Part shown: one piece after another, positions 44,224 through 53,259 of the stretch
How the letters are laid out: the number at the start of each line of letters is the position of its first letter
Position numbering within the stretch: position 1 is the stretch's first letter
From: Thalassospira povalilytica
GTDB lineage: Bacteria; Pseudomonadota; Alphaproteobacteria; Rhodospirillales; Thalassospiraceae
Direction of reading: 5' to 3'
Length of the DNA stretch: 64,000 nt
Assembly: GCF_002844235.1 (NCBI RefSeq)
Contig: NZ_PGTS01000003.1
Coordinates: 124,001-188,000 of the forward strand
The notes under the pieces: generated by a model
What the model was told of the DNA's origin: nothing
Database searches by the model: none
What the model saw: only the letters and a program-made list of their open reading frames with translations
Position numbers and translations under genes: made by a program

Positions 44224-45150
44224 ATGTCGTGGCTGACTGAATTCGTCCGTCCAAAGATTCAGAAACTCGTTCGCCGTCCAGATGTGCCAGAGAACCTTTG
44301 GCATAAATGCAAATCGTGCGAACAGATGATCTTTCACCGTGATCTGGCAAAGAACAATCATGTTTGCCAGCATTGCGGTCATCACATGCGTATTTCCGCC
44401 AAGGACCGTCTTGAGCTCCTGTTCGATGGGGGTCAATACCAGACCATCGAACTGCCGAATGTTCCGGTCGATCCGCTGAAATTCCGTGATCAGAAAAAAT
44501 ACACCGATCGCCTCAAGGCGGCACAGGCCAAGGCAACCTTCAAGGATGCGCTGGCGGTTGCCCATGGTGAGGTTGGTGGTCATCCGACCGTGATTGCCGT
44601 GTTTGACTTCTCCTTCATGGGCGGGTCGATGGGCATTGCCGTTGGCGAAGGCATTGTTGCCGCCGCCGAACTGGCAACCGTTCAGGATGCGGCACTGATC
44701 ATTGTTCCGGCATCGGGCGGTGCACGTATGCAGGAAGGCATTCTCAGCCTGATGCAGATGGCCCGTACCACGGCCGCCATCGAAAAGGTCAAGGAAAAGG
44801 GCCTGCCCTATTTCGTGCTGCTGACCGATCCTACCACCGGCGGTGTTTCGGCATCCTTTGCCATGCTGGGCGATATCCAGGTTGCAGAACCGGGCGCGCA
44901 GATCGGCTTTGCCGGTCGTCGCGTGATCGAAAGCACCATCCGCGAAAAGCTGCCTGATGATTTCCAGACGGCCGAATACCTTCTGGAACACGGCATGGTC
45001 GATATGGTCGTTCCGCGTAATGAACTGAACGCGACCTTTGGCCGCCTGATCGACATGATCCGCCGCACCAAACCGGGTGCAAGCATCGTTCCGATCAAGG
45101 ACGCCAAAGCCAAGACGTCCAAGTCCAAGACTTCGAACGCGGACAAGTAA
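44224..45150 (+). CDS. accD: acetyl-CoA carboxylase carboxyltransferase subunit beta
   Basis: 308 residues. The N-terminal zinc ribbon has CKSC and CQHC (about residues 27-50). The carboxyltransferase domain holds the acyl-CoA and biotin sites (PASGGARMQEG, TDPTTGGVSASFAMLGD). With AccA it makes malonyl-CoA for fatty acid synthesis. The C-terminal tail is Lys/Ser/Thr rich. folC starts immediately after the stop. The trpA-accD-folC order is conserved in Proteobacteria. Confidence 0.97.
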   Translation: MSWLTEFVRPKIQKLVRRPDVPENLWHKCKSCEQMIFHRDLAKNNHVCQHCGHHMRISAKDRLELLFDGGQYQTIELPNVPVDPLKFRDQKKYTDRLKAAQAKATFKDALAVAHGEVGGHPTVIAVFDFSFMGGSMGIAVGEGIVAAAELATVQDAALIIVPASGGARMQEGILSLMQMARTTAAIEKVKEKGLPYFVLLTDPTTGGVSASFAMLGDIQVAEPGAQIGFAGRRVIESTIREKLPDDFQTAEYLLEHGMVDMVVPRNELNATFGRLIDMIRRTKPGASIVPIKDAKAKTSKSKTSNADK

Positions 45151-45151
45151 C

Positions 45152-46441
45152 TTGGCCCGAAGCGACGCAATTCTTGCTCGCCTTGGCAAGCTGCACCCGA
45201 AAGTCATCGATCTTTCGCTAGGGCGGATTTCCCGGCTTCTGAACAAGCTGGGTAATCCGCACCTTTCCTTGCCGCCGGTCATTCATCTTGCCGGCACAAA
45301 TGGCAAAGGCTCCACCCAGGCCTATCTGCGCGCCATCTATGAGGCCGCCGGACTGAAGGTCCATTGTTCGACATCCCCGCATCTGGTGCGTTTCCATGAA
45401 CGCATTACCCTTGCCGGTGACATGATTTCCGAAGATGCGCTGTGTGACCTTCTTGAAGAAGTCGAAACGGTCAATGACGGCGAATCCATCACATTCTTTG
45501 AAATCACCCAGGCTGCTGCATTCCTTGCATTTGCGCGCAGCCCTGCTGATGTCCTGATCCTTGAAACCGGACTTGGCGGGCGGGTTGATGCTTCCAACGT
45601 GATTGACAAGCCTGCTGCGACGGTCATTACGCCGGTATCGCTTGATCATCAGGGATTCCTTGGCGATACCATTGCCAAAATCGCCTTTGAAAAGGCCGGG
45701 ATCATGAAACCCGGTGTGGTCAGCATTCTGGCACCACAGATGCTTGAAGCCTTCAACACCCTTGTCACCCACGCCAATGCGATCAAGGCCCCGGTATTTT
45801 GCAATTTCGAAGTATCGGATGAACGCGCCGACGGGTTTACCATGCGCATCGAAGGCGATCATATCGACCTTCCGTTGCCGGCATTGCCGGGGCGTCATCA
45901 GTTCGTCAATGCCGCAACGGCGATTGCCGCGGTGCGCAAGGCCGGCATTCCGGGCTGTGATGGCAAGAATGTCGATATTCTGGCCCGTGGCCTGACAACG
46001 GCACGCTGGCCGGCCCGGTTGCAGAAACTGACTTCTGGGCCGCTCTTTGATGCGCTTCCTGACGGGTGTGAGCTGATTTTGGATGGCGGGCATAATATCG
46101 CCGCCGCAGAAGCCATTTCCGACTGGCTGTCGCGTCAGGACGCCGGCAATACCGTCATCATGATGGGGATGCTTGATAACCGCGATGCGGTGGCGTTTCT
46201 AAAACCGCTTGCCAAGCAGATTACAGCACTTGCCGGTGTGCCGATCCCCGGTGAACATCAGGCACATCTGCCGACAACACTTCGCGATGCTGCCAAGACC
46301 TGCGGTATCGATGCAGCCTATGCCTGTGATGATTTCGGTGATGCTTTGGCAGCATTGCTGTCGACCTGCCCCGCCCCGAAACGGGTATTGATCCTTGGAT
46401 CACTATATCTGGCCGGCCTGATTCTTGAAAATCACGGCTAA
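45152..46441 (+). CDS. folC: folylpolyglutamate synthase / dihydrofolate synthase
   Basis: About 429 residues. Mur-ligase fold with P-loop HLAGTNGKGSTQAYLR, a mobile Omega-loop region and the C-terminal domain (LILDGGHNIAAAE). It adds glutamate to dihydropteroate and folates. The frame is open from ATG 45077 inside accD, but homology begins near LARSDAILARLGKLHPKVID. TTG 45152, 2 nt after the accD stop, is my preferred start. The stop meets the convergent hydrolase stop directly. Confidence 0.93.
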   Translation: MARSDAILARLGKLHPKVIDLSLGRISRLLNKLGNPHLSLPPVIHLAGTNGKGSTQAYLRAIYEAAGLKVHCSTSPHLVRFHERITLAGDMISEDALCDLLEEVETVNDGESITFFEITQAAAFLAFARSPADVLILETGLGGRVDASNVIDKPAATVITPVSLDHQGFLGDTIAKIAFEKAGIMKPGVVSILAPQMLEAFNTLVTHANAIKAPVFCNFEVSDERADGFTMRIEGDHIDLPLPALPGRHQFVNAATAIAAVRKAGIPGCDGKNVDILARGLTTARWPARLQKLTSGPLFDALPDGCELILDGGHNIAAAEAISDWLSRQDAGNTVIMMGMLDNRDAVAFLKPLAKQITALAGVPIPGEHQAHLPTTLRDAAKTCGIDAAYACDDFGDALAALLSTCPAPKRVLILGSLYLAGLILENHG

Positions 46442-47008
46442 TCAGCCATATATCAGAATTTCCTTAACCAGACTGTCAATATCACCATCCAATAACAAGT
46501 GACCGGCCGATTCCAGGACGATTTTCCCGGCGGCTGGCAGCCGGTTTACATAAGTTTGGAAATGGTCAAACCCGACAATCCGGTCATCACGGCTGTGACA
46601 AAAATGGATTACTTTACAATCACCTAAAATACGAACTTCATCCTTGGTCAGGGTGAATTCATCTATTTCCCAGTCTGTTAGGCCCCAAAATGGCGATGCG
46701 ATGATGAAAACAGCTGATAAATGGCTGTTTTCGCGCCAGATTTCCGGATTGCGTGCCAGAAATTGTAAGATTGTCGACCCGCCAAGCGAATGCCCGACCA
46801 AAACAAGCCCCGGGGCTGCCTGTGAAACGGCCTTTTCGATCCCGCCAAGCCATTGATTGATATCGGGGCGTTCGGGATCGGGCATCGCCGGGGCTGACAG
46901 GGTGAAGTTTCCACCCAGCCGGTCTTTCAGCCGCGCGACAAACCGTGTACTGCCATTGTTCCCGCCCTGGGGACCGGCACTGTGAATGAAAACCAGGTCA
47001 CGGCCCAT
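46442..47008 (-). CDS. alpha/beta hydrolase, RBBP9/YdeN type
   Basis: 188 residues. The nucleophile is in VLVGHSLGGS (Ser about 74), Asp in SRDDRIVGF and His in SAGHLLLDG. Size and fold match the small serine hydrolases related to YdeN and human RBBP9; substrate unknown. It is directly convergent with folC without spacer, and its own upstream region is short (82 bp to the next gene). Confidence 0.82.
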   Translation of the reverse strand: MGRDLVFIHSAGPQGGNNGSTRFVARLKDRLGGNFTLSAPAMPDPERPDINQWLGGIEKAVSQAAPGLVLVGHSLGGSTILQFLARNPEIWRENSHLSAVFIIASPFWGLTDWEIDEFTLTKDEVRILGDCKVIHFCHSRDDRIVGFDHFQTYVNRLPAAGKIVLESAGHLLLDGDIDSLVKEILIYG

Positions 47009-47090
47009 TGTGGCCTCCTTGCCCTGCTGGTCGATAAATCGTTATCGACCGGGAAAATTTGACGATATAGCAGGTCGCCAAAGCCCGGCA

Positions 47091-47870
47091 TCAGACATCC
47101 GGCAGGCGAACCTTTGGACCGGTGCCATTCGCGGACCGCGCACTGCCATCATCATTGCCGCCATCGGTTCGCCGCAACCGCAGATTTCCGGCCTTGTAGG
47201 TCTGTCGACGGTCCCCCTTGAGCGGCGGGGGCAAGCCATTGTCGCCACCATGGTTGTGGCCATCGCGTGATCGGTCAAGATCGCCATATTTTGCGTTTTC
47301 ACGCTTTACCTTCTGGCCGGTCACCCAAGTATATCCCAGAACATAAAGCAAAAATCCCCCGACCCCGATGGTCAGGGTCAGGAACTGCACAACCGGGACA
47401 AAGGTTCCGAACACCTGACCGCCGCCATAAATCATGAAAATACAAAGGGCTGCGACCGGGGCAAGTGCCAGGAAAAAGATGCTGCGCACCTTGTGACGGA
47501 TCGGTCCGTAATGCATCAGCATGGCATAAAACAGATACATCAGCGCGACAAACACCACGAGTTTGATCAGCAAAATGAAATGATCAAAATTGGCAAGCTT
47601 CTGATTGCGTTCATAAATGCCAAAGGCCGTGAACAGGCCATGCACGATCAGGCCGAAACTGCCAAATGTCAGGATAAAACGCAGCCAGACACTGACGCGA
47701 AAAAACCTGCGCCATCCCGTCTCGCCCGCGCTGCCGCGGCGACCTGATTTGTTTTTTTTCCGCTGCCGGGAGGAAAGCTTCATATCTTCTGAAAGCTCAC
47801 GCACCGGACCGGCGGTTTCTACCCCGATACCCTTGGGGGTAAAAATCGGTTTGGCTGATTTCCGGGCCAC
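47091..47870 (-). CDS. hypothetical membrane protein with basic N-terminus and Gly/Asn-rich tail
   Basis: Not recognised. 259 residues from GTG 47870, preceded by GGGAG. A basic, low-complexity N-terminal third (SSRQRKKNKSGRRGS) is followed by four predicted membrane helices between about residues 60 and 185. A hydrophilic C-terminal tail rich in Gly, Asn, Asp and Arg ends PKVRLPDV. Such polar ends flanking a helix bundle suggest a cytoplasmic-ended membrane protein. No motif indicates a reaction. It is divergent from polA. Confidence 0.65.
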   Translation of the reverse strand: MARKSAKPIFTPKGIGVETAGPVRELSEDMKLSSRQRKKNKSGRRGSAGETGWRRFFRVSVWLRFILTFGSFGLIVHGLFTAFGIYERNQKLANFDHFILLIKLVVFVALMYLFYAMLMHYGPIRHKVRSIFFLALAPVAALCIFMIYGGGQVFGTFVPVVQFLTLTIGVGGFLLYVLGYTWVTGQKVKRENAKYGDLDRSRDGHNHGGDNGLPPPLKGDRRQTYKAGNLRLRRTDGGNDDGSARSANGTGPKVRLPDV

Positions 47871-48171
47871 GAACCCGTTCTCCCATGTCCCTTGGGATTA
47901 ACTTTTCAACTTACCATAGCAATCCCGACCGACCCTGATAAGCACAAACAGACCATCGGGAATAAATCTTCGGAAATCCGCATGTTATCTTATTTGTTCT
48001 GATATCGAAATGTTATCGGATTACCTAAACAATCATCATACAATACTGATGCCAGTACTTGTCAGGAGCCCCGGGCTTTTTGGCCAATGCCCACAGGCTA
48101 TGCTCGACTTGGCGGCGCGGATCGGGCATTCTGCGAAGCATGATTTTCCTCCAGACAAGAGCACGAAACGT
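47871..48171. other. 301-bp divergent region upstream of polA
   Basis: It holds no supported gene. The region 47990-48050 is AT-rich (TTATCTTATTTG, GTTATCGG repeats) and may hold the polA promoter, but I cannot fix a -35/-10 pair. The polA frame is open to 48010 yet the extra 54 codons lack DNA-polymerase similarity. Confidence 0.4.
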
Positions 48172-50991
48172 ATGACTGAATCTGCCCCGTCCAACACCAA
48201 TACATCCGCCGGCAATCCGCCGCGCCGCGTGGTACTGGTTGACGGTTCCGGCTTTATTTTCCGCGCTTTCCATGCCCTGCCGCCGATGACAAGTCCCGAC
48301 GGGACCCCGGTCAATGCGGTATATGGCTTCTGCACCATGTTGATGAAGCTGCGCGAAGATACCAAGCCCGACCATATGGCAGTCATTTTCGACACCAAGG
48401 GCAAGTCATTCCGCAACGATTTCTATGCCGACTACAAGGCCCACCGCCCGCCGCCCCCCGAAGAACTGGTACCGCAATTCGGTTTGATCCGTGACGCGAC
48501 GCGCGCCTTTAACCTGCCCTCGATCGAGCTCGAAGGCTATGAGGCCGACGATCTGATCGCCACCTATGCCCGCCAGGCCGAGGCACAGGGTTCTGATGTG
48601 ATTATCGTGTCTTCGGACAAGGACCTGATGCAACTTGTTACAGACAAGGTGCAAATGTTTGATGCGATGAAGAATCGCACCATCGGGGCTGCCGAAGTCA
48701 TGGAAAAATTCGGCGTCGCGCCGGATAAGGTCATTGATATTCAGGCACTTGCGGGCGATTCCGTTGACAACGTACCCGGCGTACCGGGCATTGGTGTCAA
48801 AACTGCCGCCCAACTTATTGATGAATATGGTGATCTTGATTCTCTACTTGAGCGCGCTGGCGAAATCAAACAGCCCAAGCGTCGCGAAAAGCTGATCGAG
48901 AATGCCGAACTTGCCCGCATTTCACGCGATCTGGTGACCCTTAAAACCGACGTGCCCGTGGTTGAGGACCTTGATGATTTCGACCTGAAAGAACCCGATC
49001 CGGAAGTTCTTTTAAGCTTCATCGCAAGTCACGGCTTTAAATCACTGCTTTCTAAAGTAAAAGCCAAGTTTGGCGGCGATGTTGAATTTGAAAGCCCGAG
49101 CCAACTCGGCATTGGTGTCAATGATATCAAGGTCGAAAAGGCCGAATATGAACTGGTGCAGGATGAAGAACGTCTAAAGCACTGGATTGCGGAGGCCGAA
49201 TATCTTGGCACCGTGGCGGTTGATACCGAAACCACATCACTTGATGCCCATCAGGCCAAACTTGTCGGCATCTCGCTTTCGACCGAACCGGGCAATGGCT
49301 GCTATATCCCGCTTGGCCATGTCAGCGGCGAAGCACAGGGTGGCTTTGACTTCGGCGACACCCCCGAACAAAGCAGCGACGCCCCCAAGCAGATCAAGCT
49401 TGAACGCGCGATAGAGCTTCTCAAACCCCTGCTCGAAGACCCCGGCGTGCTCAAGGTTGGTCAGAACCTGAAATATGACATGATCGTTCTGGCCCGCCAT
49501 GGCATCGATGTCGCACCGATGGACGACACCATGGTTCTGTCCTATGTGCTTGACGGGACCAGCCATGGTCACGGCATGGACGAGCTGGCCGAATTGCATC
49601 TTGATTATAAACCGATCAAGTTTTCCGATGTTTGCGGATCGGGCAAAACCCAGATCACCTTTGATCAGGTACCGCTGGACAAGGCCCTCGATTACGCGGC
49701 CGAGGATGCGGATATTACATTGCGTCTGCATCGCCTGCTGAAGCCGCGCATCGCACAGGAACATATGGCAAGTGTCTATGAAACCCTTGACCGGCCGCTG
49801 GTGCCGGTTCTGGCAAAGATGGAAAGCCTGGGCGTCAAGGTCGATGCCGAAATCCTGAAAAACCTGTCGGATGATTTCGCCAAACGCATGGCAAGTCTTG
49901 AAGTTACCATCCATGAAATGGCCGGGGAGCCGTTCAATCTCGGCAGTCCCAAGCAGCTCGGCGAAATCCTGTTTGATAAAATGAGCCTGCCGGGCGGTAA
50001 AAAGACCAAAACCGGTGCCTGGCAAACCGGGGCAGATGTTCTGGAAGCCCTGGCAGCACAGGGGCATGATCTTCCGGCCAAGCTTTTGGAATGGCGTCAG
50101 CTTTCGAAACTCAAAAGCACCTATACCGACGCGCTTGCCAACCATATCAACCCGCAAACCGGTCGTGTGCACACCAGTTACGGTCAGACTAACGTCAATA
50201 CCGGGCGTTTGTCATCCAATGATCCGAACCTGCAAAACATTCCGATCCGAAGCGAAGAAGGCCGTAAAATCCGTACTGCCTTTGTCGCAGAGCCGGGCCA
50301 CAAGCTTATTTCTGCCGACTATTCGCAGATCGAATTGCGTCTTCTTGCCCATGTGGCCGAAATCGACGCCCTGCGTGAAGCCTTCAAAAACGGCGAGGAT
50401 ATCCACGCCGCGACCGCATCCAAGGTCTTTGGCGTGCCAATCGAAGGCATGGACCCGATGGTTCGCCGCAAGGCCAAGGCGATCAACTTCGGCATCATTT
50501 ACGGCATTTCGGCCTTTGGTCTGGCCAATCAGCTTGGCATTCCGCAAAAAGAGGCCAAGGCCTTTATCGATGCCTATTTCGAGATTTATCCGGGCATTCG
50601 CGACTATATGGATCAGGCCAAGGAATTCGCCACCAAACACGGTTTTGTCCGTACGCTGTTTGGTCGCCATATCCATATCAGCGGCATCAATGACAAAAAC
50701 GGCATGCGCAGAAGCTTTGGCGAACGTGCGGCGATCAACGCCCCGATTCAGGGCGGTGCTGCCGACATCATCAAACGCGCGATGATCGCGGTACCCGGTG
50801 CGCTGCTTGATGCCGGCCTCAAGACCCGCATGCTGTTGCAGGTCCACGATGAATTGATCTTTGAAGCCCCGGAAGACGAGGCAGAAAAAGCCATCAAGGT
50901 CATCCGTAACGTCATGGAAAATGCGGCCCATCTGTCCGTACCGCTGATTGCCGACGCCGGTATCGGCGATAGCTGGGCGGATGCGCATTAA
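48172..50991 (+). CDS. polA: DNA polymerase I
   Basis: 939 residues, full length. The 5'-3' exonuclease spans about 20-310 (LVDGSGFIFRAFHALPPM, DKDLMQLV, GVPGIGVKTAA). The 3'-5' exonuclease (about 340-540) keeps the DTETTSLD metal residues near 350, so proofreading should be active. The polymerase domain ends the protein, with DYSQIELR near 715, KAINFGIIYG and QVHDELIFE near 889. ATG 48172 (MTESAPSN) places the exonuclease normally. Followed by a bidirectional terminator. Confidence 0.97.
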   Translation: MTESAPSNTNTSAGNPPRRVVLVDGSGFIFRAFHALPPMTSPDGTPVNAVYGFCTMLMKLREDTKPDHMAVIFDTKGKSFRNDFYADYKAHRPPPPEELVPQFGLIRDATRAFNLPSIELEGYEADDLIATYARQAEAQGSDVIIVSSDKDLMQLVTDKVQMFDAMKNRTIGAAEVMEKFGVAPDKVIDIQALAGDSVDNVPGVPGIGVKTAAQLIDEYGDLDSLLERAGEIKQPKRREKLIENAELARISRDLVTLKTDVPVVEDLDDFDLKEPDPEVLLSFIASHGFKSLLSKVKAKFGGDVEFESPSQLGIGVNDIKVEKAEYELVQDEERLKHWIAEAEYLGTVAVDTETTSLDAHQAKLVGISLSTEPGNGCYIPLGHVSGEAQGGFDFGDTPEQSSDAPKQIKLERAIELLKPLLEDPGVLKVGQNLKYDMIVLARHGIDVAPMDDTMVLSYVLDGTSHGHGMDELAELHLDYKPIKFSDVCGSGKTQITFDQVPLDKALDYAAEDADITLRLHRLLKPRIAQEHMASVYETLDRPLVPVLAKMESLGVKVDAEILKNLSDDFAKRMASLEVTIHEMAGEPFNLGSPKQLGEILFDKMSLPGGKKTKTGAWQTGADVLEALAAQGHDLPAKLLEWRQLSKLKSTYTDALANHINPQTGRVHTSYGQTNVNTGRLSSNDPNLQNIPIRSEEGRKIRTAFVAEPGHKLISADYSQIELRLLAHVAEIDALREAFKNGEDIHAATASKVFGVPIEGMDPMVRRKAKAINFGIIYGISAFGLANQLGIPQKEAKAFIDAYFEIYPGIRDYMDQAKEFATKHGFVRTLFGRHIHISGINDKNGMRRSFGERAAINAPIQGGAADIIKRAMIAVPGALLDAGLKTRMLLQVHDELIFEAPEDEAEKAIKVIRNVMENAAHLSVPLIADAGIGDSWADAH

Positions 50992-51018
50992 CCGGCGTTT
51001 TCAGACCGAACCCAAACG

Positions 51019-51049
51019 CAAAAAGGCCGGGGATATCCCCGGCCTTTTT
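51019..51049. terminator. bidirectional terminator between polA and dapB
   Basis: AAAGGCCGGGG, loop ATAT, CCCCGGCC then TTTTT; the reverse strand also ends in T-run. It serves polA (plus) and dapB (minus). Confidence 0.92.
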
Positions 51050-51074
51050 GATTGATTGACGATTGTAAAACCTT

Positions 51075-51106
51075 AAAGGCCCAGAACTTCAAAGGCCCAG
51101 CACTTC
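51075..51106. repeat. 16-bp tandem duplication across the dapB stop codon
   Basis: AAAGGCCCAGAACTTC (51075-51090) is followed at once by AAAGGCCCAGCACTTC (51091-51106), one mismatch. Read on the minus strand both copies encode the same end, (E)VLGL or its trace, and the dapB stop lies at the junction. It looks like a recent slippage duplication that kept the protein end unchanged. Confidence 0.8.
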
Positions 51107-51889
51107 GCGCATGGAATAAAGGCCAGGTGCCTTGCCCTCGGCCCATTTGGCAGCGCGCACGGCGCCCTTGGCAAAGACTTCGCGCGATGATGCCTTGTGG
51201 GTGATCTCGATGCGTTCGCCTTCACAGGCAAAGATAACCGTGTGATCGCCAACCACATCGCCCCCGCGAAGCGTTGCAAAGCCGATGGTACCGTCTTCAC
51301 GCGCCCCGGTATGGCCGTCACGGGTGCGAACCGCCACATCGTCAAGTTTGACACCCCGGCCTTTTGCCGCGGCCTCACCAAGGCCAAGTGCTGTGCCCGA
51401 AGGCGCATCGACCTTGTGCTTGTGATGCATTTCGACGATTTCGATATCGGCCACATCCTTGTCCAGGACACTTGCGACCTTTTCGACCAGTGCGAAGGCA
51501 AGGTTCACGCCGACACTCATATTCGGCGCAAAGATGATCGGGGCCTTCTGGGCGGCAACTTTCAGCTCGTCCTTTTGATCATTGGAAAGCCCGGTGGTTC
51601 CGATCACAAGGATCGTCCCGGTTTCAGCAGCCAGCTGCGCATGTTTCATGGTTGCGGCCGGGGCGGTGAAATCAATCACCGCATCGACGGCTTCGAACAA
51701 GGCCCTGGCGTCATCTCCGACCAGAACGCCGCTTTCTTCCAGACCGGCAATCAGGGTGATGTCCTTGCCAATGAACGGGCTTCCGGGAAGATCCGTACCG
51801 CCACCGACTTCGCAGCCCTTGGTTTTGGCAGTTTCATTCACCAGCATCCGGCCCATCCGGCCCGCACATCCAACAATCCCGATCTTCAT
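51089..51889 (-). CDS. dapB: 4-hydroxy-tetrahydrodipicolinate reductase
   Basis: 266 residues. The Rossmann motif is GIVGCAGRMGRML at the N-terminus. The catalytic region is EIVEMHHKHKVDAPSGTAL (about residues 150-170) with the HH and K of the family. It makes tetrahydrodipicolinate for lysine and peptidoglycan. A strong terminator at 51957-51990 lies between it and dnaJ, so dapB likely has its own promoter in the short gap. The C-terminus is bordered by the tandem duplication at 51075-51106. Confidence 0.97.
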   Translation of the reverse strand: MKIGIVGCAGRMGRMLVNETAKTKGCEVGGGTDLPGSPFIGKDITLIAGLEESGVLVGDDARALFEAVDAVIDFTAPAATMKHAQLAAETGTILVIGTTGLSNDQKDELKVAAQKAPIIFAPNMSVGVNLAFALVEKVASVLDKDVADIEIVEMHHKHKVDAPSGTALGLGEAAAKGRGVKLDDVAVRTRDGHTGAREDGTIGFATLRGGDVVGDHTVIFACEGERIEITHKASSREVFAKGAVRAAKWAEGKAPGLYSMREVLGL

Positions 51890-51956
51890 TTCCGGTCTCC
51901 TAGCAACAAAGCTTGCAAATTATGCCTTTGCTTTATCACAAGCCCCCGGTCAGGCA

Positions 51957-51990
51957 AAACAAAACCCCTGACCGGCATGTCAGGGGTTTT
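51957..51990 (-). terminator. terminator after dnaJ
   Basis: On the minus strand AAAACCCCTGAC and GTCAGGGGTTTT form a 12-bp stem with a 6-nt loop, followed by more T. It ends the dnaK-dnaJ transcript 33 bp after dnaJ. Confidence 0.9.
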
Positions 51991-52022
51991 GATCGTGTCG
52001 TTTCATTGAAGCGATGCTGACC

Positions 52023-53156
52023 TTAGTCCGTCAGATCTTTCCAGATTTCCTTCATCTTGGAAAAGAAGCCTTCGCTTTCCGGGCTTGAGCCCTCTTCGCG
52101 GGAAATTTCGTCGAATTCTTCAAGCAGTTCCTTCTGACGTTCTGTCAGATTGACCGGCGTTTCGACACTGATTTCAACAAACATGTCACCGCGGGCCTGC
52201 GAACGCAGGATGGTCATGCCCTTGCCGCGCAGACGAAGCTGCTGACCCGACTGGGTCCCGGCTGGAATGTTGATCCGCGTGCGCGTGCCTTCGATCGTCG
52301 GGACCTCGATGGTGCCGCCAAGGGCAGCCTTGCTCATCGGGATCGGAATCCGGCAATAAAGGTTGGCACTTTCGCGCTGGAAGAAGCGATGATGGGCGAT
52401 ATCAAGGAAGATATAGAGATCACCCGGAGGTGCCCCGTTTGTTCCTGCTTCGCCTTCGCCCGCCAGACGGATGCGCGTACCATCCTCGACACCGGCCGGA
52501 ATGGTGACCTGAAGGGTCTTTTCCTTTTCAACGCGACCAACACCGTGACAGGATTTGCACGGATTCTTGATGATCTTGCCTTTGCCATGACAGCTCGGGC
52601 AGGTGCGTTCAATGGTAAAGAAGCCCTGCTGTGCGCGGACCTTGCCGTGACCGTTACAGGTCGGGCAATTGACCGGCTGTGAGCCTGCTTCGGCGCCGGT
52701 GCCATCGCATTTTTCACAGGACACCGAACCTGGAATGGTGATCTCGGCCTTTTTGCCTTCGAACGCTTCTTCAAGCGTGATCGCCATATTATAGCGCAGG
52801 TCCGCCCCGCGCGATGACCCGCCACCACGGCGTCCACCGCCCATCGCACCAAAGATCTCGTCAAAGACGTCGGCAAACCCGCCGCCACCGAAACCACCGC
52901 CAAAGCCGCCACCGCCACCGGGGCCGCCCTGTTCAAAGGCTGCGTGACCGAAACGGTCATAGGCTGCGCGTTTTTCGTCGTCCTTGAGAACTTCGTACGC
53001 TTCGTTGACCTGTTTGAATTTTACTTCGGCTTCGGCATCGCCCGGGTTCTTGTCCGGGTGATACTGCATCGCTTTTTTACGATAGGCGCTTTTCAGCTCC
53101 GCTGCGCTGGCGCCTTTCGAAACACCCAACAGCTCGTAAAAATCTTCTTTCGCCAT
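52023..53156 (-). CDS. dnaJ: chaperone DnaJ (Hsp40)
   Basis: 377 residues. J-domain with HPD in [11 protein letters not shown] (about 32-36), the G/F-rich linker, four CxxCxGxG zinc repeats ([32 protein letters not shown]) and the C-terminal substrate-binding domain. It stimulates DnaK ATPase. ATG 53156 is preceded by GGAG; the frame is open to 53192. It follows dnaK by 103 bp with a hairpin between them. Confidence 0.98.
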   Translation of the reverse strand: MAKEDFYELLGVSKGASAAELKSAYRKKAMQYHPDKNPGDAEAEVKFKQVNEAYEVLKDDEKRAAYDRFGHAAFEQGGPGGGGGFGGGFGGGGFADVFDEIFGAMGGGRRGGGSSRGADLRYNMAITLEEAFEGKKAEITIPGSVSCEKCDGTGAEAGSQPVNCPTCNGHGKVRAQQGFFTIERTCPSCHGKGKIIKNPCKSCHGVGRVEKEKTLQVTIPAGVEDGTRIRLAGEGEAGTNGAPPGDLYIFLDIAHHRFFQRESANLYCRIPIPMSKAALGGTIEVPTIEGTRTRINIPAGTQSGQQLRLRGKGMTILRSQARGDMFVEISVETPVNLTERQKELLEEFDEISREEGSSPESEGFFSKMKEIWKDLTD

Positions 53157-53175
53157 CTGTAACTCCGAAATACGG

Positions 53176-53215
53176 TCGGGCCGTTCCCGCAATCCTTGCG
53201 TCCGGAACGGCCCGA
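53176..53215 (-). ncRNA. large hairpin in the dnaK-dnaJ intercistronic RNA
   Basis: A 12-bp stem (TCGGGCCGTTCC/GGAACGGCCCGA) encloses an inner 5-bp hairpin (CGCAA-TCC-TTGCG). On the minus strand it is not followed by a T-run, so it is more likely an RNA processing or stability element tuning the DnaK:DnaJ ratio. On the plus strand TTTTT follows, so it could terminate antisense transcripts. Confidence 0.5.
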
Positions 53216-53259
53216 TTTTTCTTTACAGGGCGTCGTTCAAGACGACCTCTGCGGTCGTC

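Noticed and set aside
44212..45282. 356-codon minus-strand frame
   Set aside because: Antisense shadow of accD and the folC start.
48010..48171. Upstream extension of polA
   Set aside because: The 54 extra codons show no polymerase similarity, and ATG 48172 gives the standard N-terminus.
49237..50172. 311-codon minus-strand frame
   Set aside because: Antisense shadow of polA.
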